Shown piece after piece: positions 1 to 10,779 of a stretch of DNA of 64,000 nt. Every line of letters starts with the position of its first letter. Positions within the stretch are counted from its first letter, which is position 1. The notes under the pieces were generated by a model. That model saw only the letters and a list, made by a program, of their open reading frames with translations, was not told the DNA's origin and ran no database searches. A program made the translations under genes and the position numbers. Origin of the DNA: Oegoconia quadripuncta (lineage: Eukaryota; Arthropoda; Insecta; Lepidoptera; Autostichidae); NCBI GenBank assembly GCA_949316235.1, contig OX438744.1, positions 38,915,278 to 38,979,277 of the forward strand. The letters run 5' to 3'.

Positions 1-12
1 GTGCGTTGATAT

Positions 13-42
13 GTCAGTCAGTCAGTCAGTCAGTCAGTCAGT
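13..42. repeat. (GTCA)n microsatellite
   Basis: About seven tandem GTCA units at the window edge. Such runs can mark the tail of a mobile element that lies outside the window. Confidence 0.85.
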
Positions 43-331
43 TTCTTCCTTTATATATTTAGATAAGCAAAAAAATAAAATTGTTTACAAAATTAAATGA
101 AGATATCACGTAATCGGGTGAAGGTCTTCTTTAATGGAAACTTTGATCTGTAATAAATGAATTTACGATTTGACTTACCGAATTTATTACAGACGGTTAA
201 AATATGAATATAGTAGATTAGAATATGAAAATAGTAGATAGCGATAAATTAGCGATAGAATTCATAATTTAGACGGTCAGATCAAGCCGTCTCCCAGACT
301 GTTTGTACTTCAAATATAACCTTATTCGCTA

Positions 332-462
332 AAAATAGTGATAGGCACAATGTTAATACAAGGAATAAGAACCATTTATCTGTTTATGTTAGCCGACTTC
401 ATAAAGTTAGTAAATCCATCAAAGGGCATATACGTATACGCTTTTAAAATAAGGTCCCTCAA
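332..462 (+). mobile_element. LINE-A fragment
   Basis: Decayed piece matching the LINE-A C-terminal coding region: the DNA behind VNTRNKDKL and the SRLHKVSNSFKG-to-FNKVP block can be aligned, but with frame breaks. Truncated at both ends; 3' UTR and tail are absent. Confidence 0.7.
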
Positions 463-572
463 ATAAGATGGGATTTCCGGGTTAGTAAACTTCCACCTTC
501 GGCCTCATCTTGACTTAACATCAAGTGTGATTGTTGTCAAACGCGTATCCAGTTAACCATTAAAAACCGATT
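463..572 (+). mobile_element. SINE-1 3' piece joined to LINE-B-like tail
   Basis: Bases 463-535 match the end of SINE-1 (CTTCCACCTTCGGCCTCATC, then the cTTAACATCAaGTGTGATTG block). At the GTCAAACGCG motif it switches to the LINE-B 3' end (CAAACGCGtATCCAGTtAA then A-rich). The two tails meet at shared TGATTG.GGTCAA sequence. Confidence 0.6.
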
Positions 573-1109
573 TTGATGCGATTTATTTGATTGGAAAGCA
601 AGTTTTCTAGTGGTGATTCTTAGTCACGTTTTATCAAAATCGGATCAACCGTTTTGTTTTGATCGCTTGTTTCGCTTATTAGCTTAGTTACGGAACCCTA
701 AAAGACAAGTACAATCGTATCATCCTAATGCCACTCGCACAGAAAGGCGAACTTTTAAACTGGAAAAGTTAAAATTGCCCTGACCTTAGCGCTACATGAA
801 GAAGTTCCGTATAAATAATGGAATGTAATCTAAAAGACAAATGGATGTACTTCATGGGCTTGCGGTCGTAAATTATTATAAATTTTAAACACAGACTATA
901 TCTAGCTGGGTACCTACCGTTCAAACTTATTTGCACTCGGCGTGGTCAAATTATTTCCTTGTTTCGCGGTCCTGTACCGCTCTTTGTATTGTCTTTTTTT
1001 ATATAATATATGTGTGTCAACGCAGTGGTATAAATAAATACTTTATCTAATTGGTACCATTGAATATAATTAATTATGTCGCAGCTGGCGATAAATTTGC
1101 AACGCAATT
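573..1109. other. No gene recognised
   Basis: AT-rich sequence with no long frame. A stretch near 630-660 reads TATCAAAATCGGATCAACCG, typical of small lepidopteran transposon relics, but no ends can be defined. Confidence 0.4.
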
Positions 1110-2200
1110 TATCATTTGGACGGTCCTATGGCTACCATATTGCGCGGTTTACTACAACAAGTGAACCTGGTGGCGCTGGTATCGCCAAAAACGCGGTGAC
1201 GTTTACAGCAATGTTAGGTGTGCACATCGAAAATAAATATTCATATTGCTACAAGCCTTCATAGGAGGCAGACCACCACTTAGCACATCAACGAACGTGA
1301 TTGACTCTAATTACCTAATATCACTGACGCTTGGAAGAATCAGGCGAGTCGTTACTTAACAGGTACAGAAGTTGGTCATGGAATATGAGCAGGAGGGATT
1401 GTAGATATCAATACAATCTTTGTTTTACAAAAACGAGCCGTTCGCGCAATTCATCAACTGAGACCTGCAGTGTCACTTAGAGACAGATTTAAAGAGTATA
1501 ATATTCTAACCTTTTCGTCACAGTACATTTTTGAAAATCTAATATGTCAAAAAAAATATAGCATCATTTAGGAAAAATAGTGATAAACATGATGTCAATA
1601 CAAGAAATAAAGATAAACTTGCAGGTCACATAAGTCGCCTCCACAAAGTCAGTAATTCATTCAAAGGGTTATGTATACGCTTTTTCAATAAAGTTCCTGT
1701 TGATATACAAAATCTTCCTTTCAATAAATTTAAAGATACTATAAAACAGAAACTTATTAAGAAAGCATATTATAAAATATCAGATTATTTAGATGATAAA
1801 CAATCATGGACATAACCAGCCCGTTCGCATAACCAGGCTATTTCACAATTAATAATGAAATATTATAATATAAAATAATAATTTTGTAATATAAAAACCT
1901 TTTTTTAAAAGGGCGACCTCTCGAGTTTCTTGCTTGTTCTTCTCGGCGGAAAATTGCCTTTTGAACAAGCAGTAGCTTTAAAAATGTAAAATCTGACTAT
2001 TTTAAGTGTACCCTGTGTACCTACAAAATAAAGCATTTATTGATTTTGATTTTGATTTTGACTACTCCGGTTAAATCTGCATCTCCCACAGACTGCGTGC
2101 GAGGATCAAGTTGGATGACATGAGGGCCATACAAATGTTACCCGCCACCGTCAAGCATCTCAGGTTACATGATCATAATTGAATGTTATAATTTGAGCGT
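1110..2200 (+). repeat. Repeat R1 (first copy), split by a LINE-A
   Basis: Bases 1110-1403 and 2062-2200 are colinear with the single block at 62140-62560: GGTGGCGCTGGTaTCGCC, GACGCTTGGAAGAATC.GG, CACAGACTGC.TGCG. Between them sits the LINE-A at 1404-2060. R1 was therefore one unit before the LINE arrived. A 62-codon frame at 1076-1264 is not conserved in the second copy. Confidence 0.65.
1404..2060 (+). mobile_element. LINE-A, 5'-truncated, frameshifted
   Basis: C-terminal reverse-transcriptase ORF end of a non-LTR retrotransposon: INTIFVLQKRAVRAI, RLHKVSNSFKGLCIRFFNK and YYKISDYLDDKQSWT stop. A 2-base loss near 1543 (CTAATATGTC versus CTAATATATGTC in sister copies) breaks the frame. The 3' UTR ends with AATAAAGCATT and a TTGATTTTGATTTTG tail at 2041-2060. 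Inserted into repeat R1. Confidence 0.88.
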
Positions 2201-2400
2201 GGGTAATTGGTCTGTGATAGCCACCTAAAAGATTGGAGGTGATCGGGCCCGTGTTCCATTAGTGTCAGACCATTACCTCGTCGAATTAAATCCTAGTGTC
2301 ATTCTGATATCATATTCGCCTATAGTAGCTTGGTATTTTATTTTCCCCTTAGAATATTGAATGAATGATATTTCGTAATTACTTTTAAAAAATTTAGTCC

Positions 2401-3090
2401 AAAATCAAAAAATCAAAATCAAAAAATGCTTTATTTTGTAGGTACACAGGGTACACTTAAAATAGTCAGATTTTACATTTTTAAAGCTACTGCTTGTTCA
2501 AAAGGCAATTTTCCCCTGAGAAGAACAAGCAAGAAACTCGAGAGGTCGCTCTTTTTAAAAAAAGGTTTTATGTTACAAAATTATTATTTTATATTATAAT
2601 ATTTCATTATTAATTGTGAAATAGCCTGGTTATGCGAACGGGCTGGTTATGTCCATGATTGTTTATCATCTAAATAATCTGATATTTTATAATATGCTTT
2701 CTTAATAAGTTTCTGTTTTATAGTATCTTTAAATTTATTGAAAGGAAGATTTTGTATATCAACAGGAACTTTATTGAAAAAGCGTATACATAACCCTTTG
2801 AATGAATTACTGACTTTGTGGAGGCGACTTATGTGACCTGCAAGTTTATCTTTATTTCTTGTATTGACATCATGTTTATCACTATTTTTCCTAAATGATG
2901 CTATATTTTTTTTGACATATATTAGATTTTCAAAAATGTACTGTGACGAAAAGGTTAGAATATTATACTCTTTAAATCTGTCTCTAAGTGACACTGCAGG
3001 TCTCAATTGATAAATTGCGCGAACGGCTCGTTTTTGTAAAACAAAGATTGTATTGATATCCGCGGCATTTCCCCACAGCAAGATACCGTC
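2401..3090 (-). mobile_element. LINE-A, 5'-truncated, 155-codon frame kept
   Basis: Inverted neighbour of the copy at 1404-2060, about 340 bases away. The frame at 2647-3114 runs from GILLWGNAADINTIFVLQKR to SDYLDDKQSWT without a break; its first residues lie outside the element. The poly(GATTTT)-type tail is at 2401-2426. Truncated at the YGILLWG motif, as is usual for target-primed reverse transcription. Not a functional gene. Confidence 0.88.
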
Positions 3091-3180
3091 CCACAGACAA
3101 CTTAAAGTGGTCAAAGTGTTCCCTGACTCTCGTCCTCCAATACCTCTGGATTCACTTCAAAATCATTATTATTTAGATGA

Positions 3181-3424
3181 AATCAAATCAAAGATGCTTT
3201 ATTTTGTAGGTACAGGGGACCATTAAAATAGTCAGATTTTACATTTTTAAAGCTACTGCTTGTTCAAAATGCAATTTAACCTGGGAAGAACAAACAAGAA
3301 ACTCGAGAGAGTGCTCTCTTTAAAAAAGGTTAACATTACAAAAAGGCACAATGATATTTCATTATTAATTGTGAAATAGCCTGGTTATGCGAACGAGCTG
3401 GTTATGTCCATGAATGTTCATTAT
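3181..3424 (-). mobile_element. LINE-A 3' end
   Basis: Only the 3' UTR and last codons remain: TGCTTTATTTTGTAGGTACA, AAAGCTACTGCTTGTTCAAA and GGTTATGTCCATGAATGTTC match other LINE-A copies. Truncated in the region of the stop codon. Confidence 0.8.
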
Positions 3425-3454
3425 GAATGTGAACAGAGTAACAGATAATTTCAT

Positions 3455-3557
3455 CATCATCATCAGCCCGTAAACATCCCACTGCAGGGATATAGGCCTC
3501 CCTCTCGTATATGAGGGAGTATGGGCCGTAGTCCACCACTATAACCCAATTACAATT
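3455..3557 (-). mobile_element. SINE-5S tail fragment
   Basis: CAGGGATATAGGCCTCC and GGGAGTATGGGCCGTAGTCC resemble the distal part of the 5S-derived element seen at 58120-58352 (GGGAGGGAATGGGCTATA). The 5S head is missing. Confidence 0.5.
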
Positions 3558-4181
3558 ATATCAGCTTTGTTCCTTTTCTAAACGTAAATAAATTATGTAC
3601 CAAAATGACTTAAAATATGAAAAATATTTGAAATGTATCTATACGTAGCTCTATTTTTAAAATATCTTCTGTTTTTATTAAAGATTGACGCAAATATTTT
3701 ACGACAATGATACCAAACTTGGCTTATAGTTAAATTATGCCGATATTAATTTCAGATTTGATAAGGCCGAATCCCCCCACTCTCACCTGCATCAAAAATC
3801 CACATGGCCCTTCGTAAACCGATCTTATCAACACAATTATCAATCCATCTAAAGGAAATCTTTAGTTGTATAGCCGTATTCGTCATTTTTATGTCGTATT
3901 ACATAGATATTCTAAATGACTCAATGATTTATGAGGAATAGTACATTTTCCACCTTTATGACACTGTATCCATCACAGTCAGTGACAGATGGAAACTCGA
4001 ATGAAATTCAGAAAGTACCCTCGCGCAAGTTCTCACGGCCCGACCGTGAAAACGGCCGCATTAAACTTTCATCGACGTACCAACCACCATTATCTAAGTG
4101 AAATATACGGGTGTATATTTCGACAAGTGGGACTGTTTATAATCAATACTTTATTGCTTTTCCACAATAATCTGTAAGGTG
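3558..4181. other. No gene recognised
   Basis: AT-rich. A 62-codon frame at 3989-4177 has no splice context or family resemblance and I do not call it. Confidence 0.4.
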
Positions 4182-4515
4182 TTTTTTTTTTTTAATTTTT
4201 TATGCACGATGGGTTCGTACTTGACCTCAATCACACCTGATGTTAAGTGAAGATGAGGTCGAAGGTGGAAGCGTACTAACCCGGAAACCCCAACACATTT
4301 GGGGGACTGGCTATCTTATCTCTGACAACCGGAACACAACAATGCTATTAACATTGCTGCTTGGCGGCAGATTTAGATAAGATGGTGGTTGCTAGCCAGG
4401 CGGACATTTTAATATGCCCTACCACCGAGTACTTAAACATATACCCCGCTGGGGATCGAACCCGCGACCTCCGAATCGTAAACTCAGTGTTGTTTACATT
4501 GAGCCACGGAGGCGG
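4182..4515 (-). mobile_element. SINE-1, near full length
   Basis: Poly-T at the left (4182-4202) is the reversed A tail; the right end is the tRNA-like head (CCGCCTCCGTGGCTCAATGT on the minus strand) with a B-box GGGTTCGATCCCC. The body holds the family's TTAGATAAGATGGTGGT and GGCGGACATTT blocks. About 330 bp, the usual size here. Confidence 0.9.
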
Positions 4516-5369
4516 TTAAAGGTGTTAATAAAATGTAGATTATCATTGTATCTATTGGGCACAGCAAAAGAAGAGCACTTGTAAACACTTTTCGTTAATG
4601 TTATTTATTATTTTATATTTATGTTATTTTATTAAACGTATATTTTGATTTTACACTTCTAACATTCTATTATATATTTAGTAAGTTTACGGTTGTATAT
4701 TTCTAGTTAGATGTTATTGAAGCTTCATACAAATGGCCGCGAAAATTAATTTTCTTTTAAAACTTGAATTGCATTGACTATCAAAATATGTGAAAATATA
4801 CAGTAGTTTGTTTTAAGTCGAGGTTATAGACGGAAGGATTTCATTGAAAAAAGCTACGTTCCTTTACGGTAGAGAATGTAATTTCGAAAGTCAGACCATC
4901 ACATTTCGTCGTGGCGTTATGTATGTATGCATTCATACAGTTACATAGGATATTTTTGATTTTATTGTTTGGTTCTTGATCCCCACTTCCCCAGACCGCC
5001 ACTGGGTTTCACTCAATGACATTCAGCAGTGTCAACGTTTTAAAAATTTTCTTGCTAAATAAACAATACATATAAAATTTCTTACACGAGCCTTTTAGAA
5101 TTTATAAACATCCCGTTGAAAAACATTGTCGAGTTAATGTAACCGTTCTCTCGGGAGAAGTTGGACCCTAAATGAGAAACCGTAATCGCATTCATTGCGT
5201 TGATTAAATGTTTCTGAAAAATTAATTATATTTTTTATTAATCCACAGGGTCTCTTTAACTTTTCAGGTTTGTTTTTCGTCGGTAAATGCTTGACCTCAA
5301 TCATACGTGATGTTTTTTCTTTATTTAACTAACTTCGTTTGCGTTGTTTTTAGAAATAATTGTAATAAA
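4516..5369. other. No gene; one SINE-1 scrap
   Basis: AT-rich sequence. Bases 5283-5316 (TGCTTGACCTCAATCATACG) are a short minus-strand SINE-1 3' fragment. Nothing else recognised. Confidence 0.4.
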
Positions 5370-5515
5370 AATGGTGTCAATTCGGGTGTACACCAACTAA
5401 ACTAAAACTAATTTTGGAATGGTGCCGTCGCATCGTACTGTTTCAGGGAGAAAGAGACAGTACTACTTTAATACTGGGTTTAGTTTAGTTGGTGTACATC
5501 CGAATCGACATCATT
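5370..5515. mobile_element. MITE-K, 146 bp, copy 1
   Basis: Terminal inverted repeats of about 35 bp: left AATGGTGTCAATTCGGGTGT, right reverse complement AATGATGTCGATTCGGATGT, both followed by ACACCAACTAAACTAAA. The centre (GTGCCGTCGCATCGTACTGT) recurs inverted in the copy at 50311-50468. No coding capacity. Superfamily not assigned because the target duplication is unclear. Confidence 0.8.
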
Positions 5516-5668
5516 ATTGATGATTTATTGATATTTTTATTCAATGCAACCAACGTTAAGTTTCCTTAAATTGTTTACATGCCATTAAATTAAACATTTA
5601 CTTCCGCTTCTTAGCTACTAGTGGTGCCCATCGATTTCTAAACATATCGGTATTTCAAGCATATTAGA

Positions 5669-5745
5669 CTATGTGGATGATATTCATCCATGGACATAAC
5701 CAGCTCGTTTGCTTGCAAGGCTATTCAATGATTAATGAAATAGAT
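5669..5745 (+). mobile_element. LINE-A 3' scrap
   Basis: GTGGATGATATTCATCCATGG then ACATAACCAGCTCGTTTGC matches the last codons (LDDK..W stop) and early 3' UTR of LINE-A. Both ends are lost. Confidence 0.65.
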
Positions 5746-5784
5746 AAATTTTCACAGTCACACGCATACAATTAGCTTATTATT

Positions 5785-6056
5785 GACGACCTGTTTGGTG
5801 TAGTAGTTAGCAAGTCTGACAACTATACCAAAAGGTTGCGGGTTCGAATCCCGCTAGGGACATATGTTTGTGTGATGAATACGGACATGTGTACCCGAGT
5901 TACGGATGTTTACATTTATAATAAGTATGTATTTACAAAAAAAATGTATTTATGTAGTTTATCAACCATCTGGTATCCACAACACAAGCCTATATTTGCT
6001 TACTGTGGAACTAGATGGCGCTGTGTGTATGTCTATGGATATTTATTTATTATTGA
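5785..6056 (+). mobile_element. SINE-2, near full length
   Basis: tRNA-like head GACGACCTGTTTGGTGTAGT with A box TGGTGTAGTAGTTAGC and B box GGTTCGAATCC, then the body with GTACCCGAGTTACGGATG, ACTAGATGGCGCTGTGTGTA and a TATTTATTTATTATT tail. Pol III internal promoter elements are recognisable. Confidence 0.9.
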
Positions 6057-6589
6057 TATATAGAGAAGGTAACATAATTCAATAACATTACCTAACATAA
6101 TTTTGTAATACTAACACATGTGTGTAGTGCCGCAGTACAAACAAGTGTGTTAGATTGTTCATTGAACAAAACACTGATTTACAGGGATCCCCTATGAAGC
6201 CACAAATATATATATTATTTCTCTTGTAATTCAAAACCCTCAACCATTAGAGTTACTTGCTTGTTCTTTTTAAATCAGTAAATAAAGGCTTCTTTATTTC
6301 ATAATTGTATTCATATAATAATTATTTTTTATCATGCCACTAGAGCCGATAGATAAATACTTTACAGACTAACATATATGATAATGAAAACAATAATTTC
6401 TAAGCAAGTGTCGTTATGCTTTCTGTCGCCGTATAATGACGGCTTCCACAAAACCGCCAGAAGACACCTTTGCACCAGAAGTTCTCCTTTGTGAAGATGT
6501 CCAGGTGATCAGTCAGGACTCGCGCTCAAACATTATAATGTACGTTGCTTGAGCCAAGGGAATTCATCTTCACAAGGTACTTCGCTTTC
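6057..6589. other. No gene recognised
   Basis: AT-rich. Around 6400-6540 the base composition is more balanced, with no long frame and no splice pair I can support. Confidence 0.35.
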
Positions 6590-6740
6590 AGCCGAATGTT
6601 GCAACATACTGCGCATTGCTGCAGTAGCAAATGTGATTTGTTGACGATTGGCGAAGGTAAGCAATGTCCAGCGAGGCTAGTCCTTGGATGGATGACCAAT
6701 TGTGGCATTTATTCAATAGACGGTTCAGGTTGTTAAGCCA
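6590..6740 (+). mobile_element. SINE-5S head (5S rRNA-derived)
   Basis: Bases 6644-6708 read GCGAAGGTAAGCAATGTC, GAGGCTAGTCCTTGGATG and GATGACC, which align with the internal control region of animal 5S rRNA (GAAGTTAAGCA, GGTTAGTACTTGGATGGGTGACC). Outside this core the match to 5S is lost, so this is a 5S-derived SINE, not a 5S gene. Two other copies with this head are at 44108-44226 and 58120-58352. Confidence 0.75.
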
Positions 6741-7313
6741 AGTCGTTAAAATGTTATTGTTGAAACAGTTATTAAGTCAAGTCGGGATTGGGACTGTTGG
6801 CGATGCCTGTCATTTGCATGAGAGAGACACGTTTACTCAGTCGCGCCGTCAGTGTCGCGTCACACTTGATTAAAAAACGTAACAGTTGCCTGTATGTTTT
6901 CAAAGTATGATTTTTCTTCAAGGCTATGGGCCCTTTGTTAGTAAAGAGAAATAGACTCTGTTCATTTCAGCTAAAGTTCAAAGTAAGTATTTGACTGATC
7001 ATTTATGCTGACGAGGTTGTTTATTATTTTAATTCGGTTCCTGTACTTTGGTGTTGAGGAATTTTAATTATATTACCTGTAACACGTGTTCTTTTCTAAC
7101 AATTATTATTTTATATTATAAGTACCTATATCGATCATAGACAATAGAATTCTTGAGGAAAAATAGGTTGAAAACTGTTAAGAGGGTGCCGAGCGTCCAT
7201 TGGCACTCCCATCAAATATCTACTAAACTGAAACCGTGAGCCGTGCAGTAAATTGAGAAATAAAAGTATTAAATGTTATAATTATTGATATTAGTAATAA
7301 AACACATTGTCTT
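6741..7313. other. No gene recognised
   Basis: AT-rich. No repeat family assigned. Confidence 0.35.
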
Positions 7314-7357
7314 ACTAGCGTCCCGCCCGCGGCTTAGTCTGCGTGGGATAACTTTAT
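7314..7357 (-). mobile_element. HEL 3' end fragment
   Basis: ACTAGCGTCCCGCCCGCGGC followed by TTAGTCTGCGTGGGATAAC is the reverse complement of the Helitron-like 3' end (GAAGCCGCGGGCGG.AAGCTAGT). It abuts the tail of the LINE-A2 at 7358. Confidence 0.6.
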
Positions 7358-8312
7358 GGCGGAAACTCAAACTCAAAGCATTTTATTTCAACGTAAGATA
7401 CATGATATCATTTGTTGAATGTCAATTTAAATCTATTGGAAATAAAAATAGGGCTAAGCATTTTTCGGTCAGTCGGTATGTCCAAGCTACCACCGCTTCG
7501 GAAAGGGAAATCATCTGTGGGAAAAGAAGCGGCGCAAGAAACCCAGAGGATCATTTTCTTTTCTTTTCTTTTTTTTATATATAAAAGTATACAACTAATA
7601 CAATTTTATAATTTTTGGGAGCTGGGCGAAGTATACCAAGCGTTTTTGTCATTCAAGTAGTCGCTAATTTTGTAATAACCTCTTTTTGTTAATGTTGTTT
7701 TGACATGGTTTTTAAATTGTTTTTCATTTAGATTAATGATATTCTCAGGTATAAGGTTATAAAAGCGTATACCGTGTCCCATAAATGATGTATTAACTTT
7801 GCTCAGTCTGAACATAGGGGTGGCTAATTTGTCCTTATGTCTCAAATTTAAGTTGTTTATCGCAATTTTTTGGGAATACAGAAATATTTTTTCGTACGTA
7901 CATAATATTCTCGTAAATAAATTGTGAGGGAACAGTTAAAATATTAATTTCTTTGAACCTATGTCCCGAAGAGAGTCATATCGACGCAGATTATATATTG
8001 CGCGGACTGCCCTCTTTTGCAAAATAAAAATATTTTCAGTATCAGCTGCTCGTCCCCAAAGCAAAATACCATATGACATGATACTGTGGAAGTAACTAAA
8101 ATAAACTAATCTTGCAGTAGCCACATCTGTTAGCTGTCTAATCTTCCAGACGGCATATGCTGCGGAACTCAATCTACGCCCTAAAGATTCTAAATGTGGT
8201 CCCCACTGAAGCTTGGAGTCAAGCGTAATTCCTAAAAAGACTGTTGCATCTACAAATTCCACTTTATCTTGATCAATTACAATATTACTATCAATTTTTC
8301 TTACATTTGGAA
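7358..8312 (-). mobile_element. LINE-A2, 5'-truncated with 3' UTR
   Basis: Two minus-strand frames, 7606-7845 and 7936-8262, together cover the last quarter of a LINE reverse transcriptase: VFLGITLDSKLQWGPHL, LVYFSYFHSIMSYGILLWG, FILQKRAVRAIYNLRR, FMGHGIRFYNLIPENI and YYKISDYLNDKNAW. A frame break separates them near 7850-7935. The 3' UTR runs to a TTTGAGTTTGAGTT tail at 7358. A separate copy of this UTR lies at 41144-41290. Confidence 0.87.
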
Positions 8313-8339
8313 GGAAATGTGTTTATGCATAGTAGTTTT

Positions 8340-8594
8340 ACACTAGTACCCTACCCTCGCTTTCTCTCGCAGGGCACTAGCTGAAAATCAGTGTCTTACC
8401 GCTATAGGTGAGGATCCACACTGAGCGATGAACCATTACAAGTTGTAACAGTTGTACTTAATTTTAGTTTTTATTTTTATTACTGTGAAATAAGGCTACG
8501 TTTTTTAAAGAATAACACCAAGCAATATAATTGTTGCGTCGAATATCTTTGTATGTGTTTCTGCAATGTGCAAATAAACGCTTTATCTATCTAT
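8340..8594 (+). mobile_element. LINE 3' tail ending in (TATC)n
   Basis: TGTTTCTGCAATGTGCAAATAAACGCTTTATCTATCTATC has a polyadenylation signal and a TATC tail like the region 50640-50765. No coding part is visible. Confidence 0.55.
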
Positions 8595-9048
8595 CCAGCG
8601 GGAACTACTCACTTTATCGAGATAAAAAATATTCTATGTCTTAATCCAGGGTATATTCTACCTCGCCCAGGCGGTGGGTCGGGGGGCCCACCGCCACACA
8701 CGGGCAAAAGACTGAGGGTGTCTCCCATGAACCGGGGCACCCTACAACGGCCGGAAGGCACGCGTAAATGTGCCTAGAGTTGGGGCGGTGGCAGTGGTAT
8801 TCGTCAGGGAGCCTGCACCGCCCTTCATAGACGCAGAGGGTTCATCGCTGGGTTTTAGTGGGTATACCGGGCAATCGCCCGGGAGTCCCACATAACTGCT
8901 CAGCTCCACGCATTTACCAGCGTCAAAAAAAAAAAAAAAAAAAAGGGTATATTCTACCTATATACTAAATTTCATCCAAATCCGTTCATCCGTTTCGCCG
9001 TGATTGAACAACAAACAAACATACAAACTTTCGCATTTATAATATTAG
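8595..9048 (-). mobile_element. HEL element split by a retroinsertion
   Basis: Left part 8595-8663 (GGGAACTACTCACTTTATCG, ATTCTATGTCTTAATCCAGG) and right part 8960-9048 (TTTCATCCAAATCCGTTCAT, ACTTTCGCATTTATAATATT AGT) together equal one Helitron-like element of the type at 26881-27070, in reverse. It is interrupted exactly at a duplicated 15-mer. Confidence 0.8.
8664..8944 (+). mobile_element. GC-rich poly(A) retroinsertion with 15-bp duplication
   Basis: Flanked by GGGTATATTCTACCT at 8649-8663 and again at 8945-8959. The insert is GC-rich (GGTGGGTCGGGGGGCCCACC, GGGCAATCGCCCGGGAGTCC) and ends in a 19-20 base A run at 8926-8944. This is the signature of target-primed reverse transcription, probably a 5'-truncated LINE 3' UTR or a SINE; no ORF identifies the family. 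Confidence 0.85.
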
Positions 9049-9546
9049 TTGCGATTACTTTTCCGTCTTGATTTATTGAAAGATTAAAAAATTAAGTGAT
9101 AATTGAAAATTCGTTTCAAAGATTCCTCAAGACAGACAATGACAATACCACATTCACACTCCTCCCACAAAACTACTATTTGCTAGGATATGTGTATGCT
9201 TGTATGGGTGCTAGGTAAAGCTGCTATATTTATTGTAACACGTTTTATAAGGTTGTCCGTTTCGTCATAACTAAGGGTTCTTATCCAATTAGTTATCATT
9301 CTTTTGCACTCGTGAAAAGATTTATAATGTTTCTACTCGACTAAAAAGTACCATTCGGATTCACTCGGAGATTTCATCACGTTCGTATGTCAAGAGCCCC
9401 ATCCGATGCCCAGCAGTTTCGCTATGCTAAAAAGGTTCTGTTATCCAGTTAAAACTGAAATATCGTGAACCCTGCAGGGAACACTTTAAACAATTGCAAA
9501 TTCTGACGTCTGTTGCTGTAGGTATATGTACTGGAGAACATTTTAA
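9049..9546. other. No gene recognised
   Basis: Mixed AT-rich sequence. A short open stretch at 9380-9440 has slightly coding-like composition but no convincing splice sites. Confidence 0.35.
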
Positions 9547-9783
9547 TTTTTTTTTTTTTTAATATTTCGGACACTTACACCAATCATCTAGTCCCAAACT
9601 AAGCAAAGCTTGTGCTATGGATACTAGATAACGGATAAACATACATAAATATTTATATAAACATCCAAGACTCGGGAATAAATGTTCGTATTCATCATAC
9701 AAACATTTACCCGTCGCGGGATTCGAACCCGCAACCGTTGGTTTCGCTGATAGGGTCACTATCCACTACACCAATCGGTCGTC
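9547..9783 (-). mobile_element. SINE-3, full length
   Basis: Poly-T at left; tRNA-like head at the right end (minus strand GACCGATTGGTGTAGTGGAT, B box GGTTCGAATCC). Over about 220 bp it differs by two bases from the copy at 10557-10779, so both are young. Confidence 0.9.
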
Positions 9784-9847
9784 AGACAAGTCATTGTCCA
9801 ACAAGACAACATCTGATTGAATATGAAACCAGAGGATGTAATATAAA

Positions 9848-10445
9848 TTGCAACCTAAGATAAATTGCAACCTAAGATACAGAAAAAAACTTCCGCCGAT
9901 CGCCTGTAGGTTGAATGTGACAAAAAGACTACCGAATGTTGTTTGCCAGAAACTATACAACAAGCTACCTGATTCAATAAAAGAGGTAAAGAATGACAAT
10001 ATTTTTCGCGTTTATGAAAAAAAAACCTTTTGTTGGGAAAAACACTTTACAGTATCCGAGAATATTTGAATAATGATTATACTGACATTGACAAATACGA
10101 CATACGAATTAAAGACTCTGAGTACTGAAACCGTACTCAGAGATTAAGGAGTAAGATATAAATATATATATACGACTCCTATATTATACAGTGGCTACTT
10201 ATATTTTTGTGTAACTGTTTCTATATCTTGTGTTCTAGATGTTTAATTTTATAAATGACGAAACCCCTATACAGTGGATACTGATATCTTAGGACTTTTA
10301 TCTGTTGTTTTTATGATGACCCCTCTGTCAGCTACCTGTGTCTTGACGAGTCATTTCTCGTACCTGTATCATACCTAACTCCCATTGTTTTGATACTTGA
10401 TACTCAATTGACAATAAATTATTTCATTTCATTTCATTTCAATCT
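9848..10445 (+). mobile_element. LINE fragment with (ATTTC)n tail
   Basis: The frame at 9848-10069 contains KRLPNVVCQKLYNKLPDSIK followed by a degraded end, like the LYNKLP motif near the C-terminus of LINE reverse transcriptases. The presumed 3' UTR runs to CAATAAATTATTTCATTTC repeats at 10413-10440. Clade not assigned. Confidence 0.65.
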
Positions 10446-10540
10446 GCGATCTACCTATAGTTGCTTCTGTTAATGTGGAGACAGTGTAAAATAATGCTAT
10501 ACAAAGGCTCAGCAGATATCCTTTCAACCCATGGACTATA

Positions 10541-10779
10541 AATAAATAAATAAATAAATATTTCGGACACTTACACCAATCATCTAGTCCCAAACTAAGC
10601 AAAGCTTGTGCTATGGATACTAGATAACGGATAAACATACATAAATATTTATATAAACATCCAAGACTCGGGAATAAATGTTCGTATTCATCATACAAAC
10701 ATTTACCCGTCGCGGGATTCGAACCCGCAACCGTTGGTTTCGCTGATTGGGTCACTATCCACTACACCAATCGGTCATC
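10541..10779 (-). mobile_element. SINE-3, full length, near-twin
   Basis: Same element as 9547-9783, same orientation about 1 kb away; visible differences are GATTGGG versus GATAGGG and GGTCATC versus GGTCGTC. The tail here is (AAAT)n rather than pure A. Confidence 0.9.

Noticed and set aside
6644..6708. A 5S rRNA gene
   Set aside because: Only the internal control region resembles 5S; flanks are unrelated and the same head recurs in other SINE copies.
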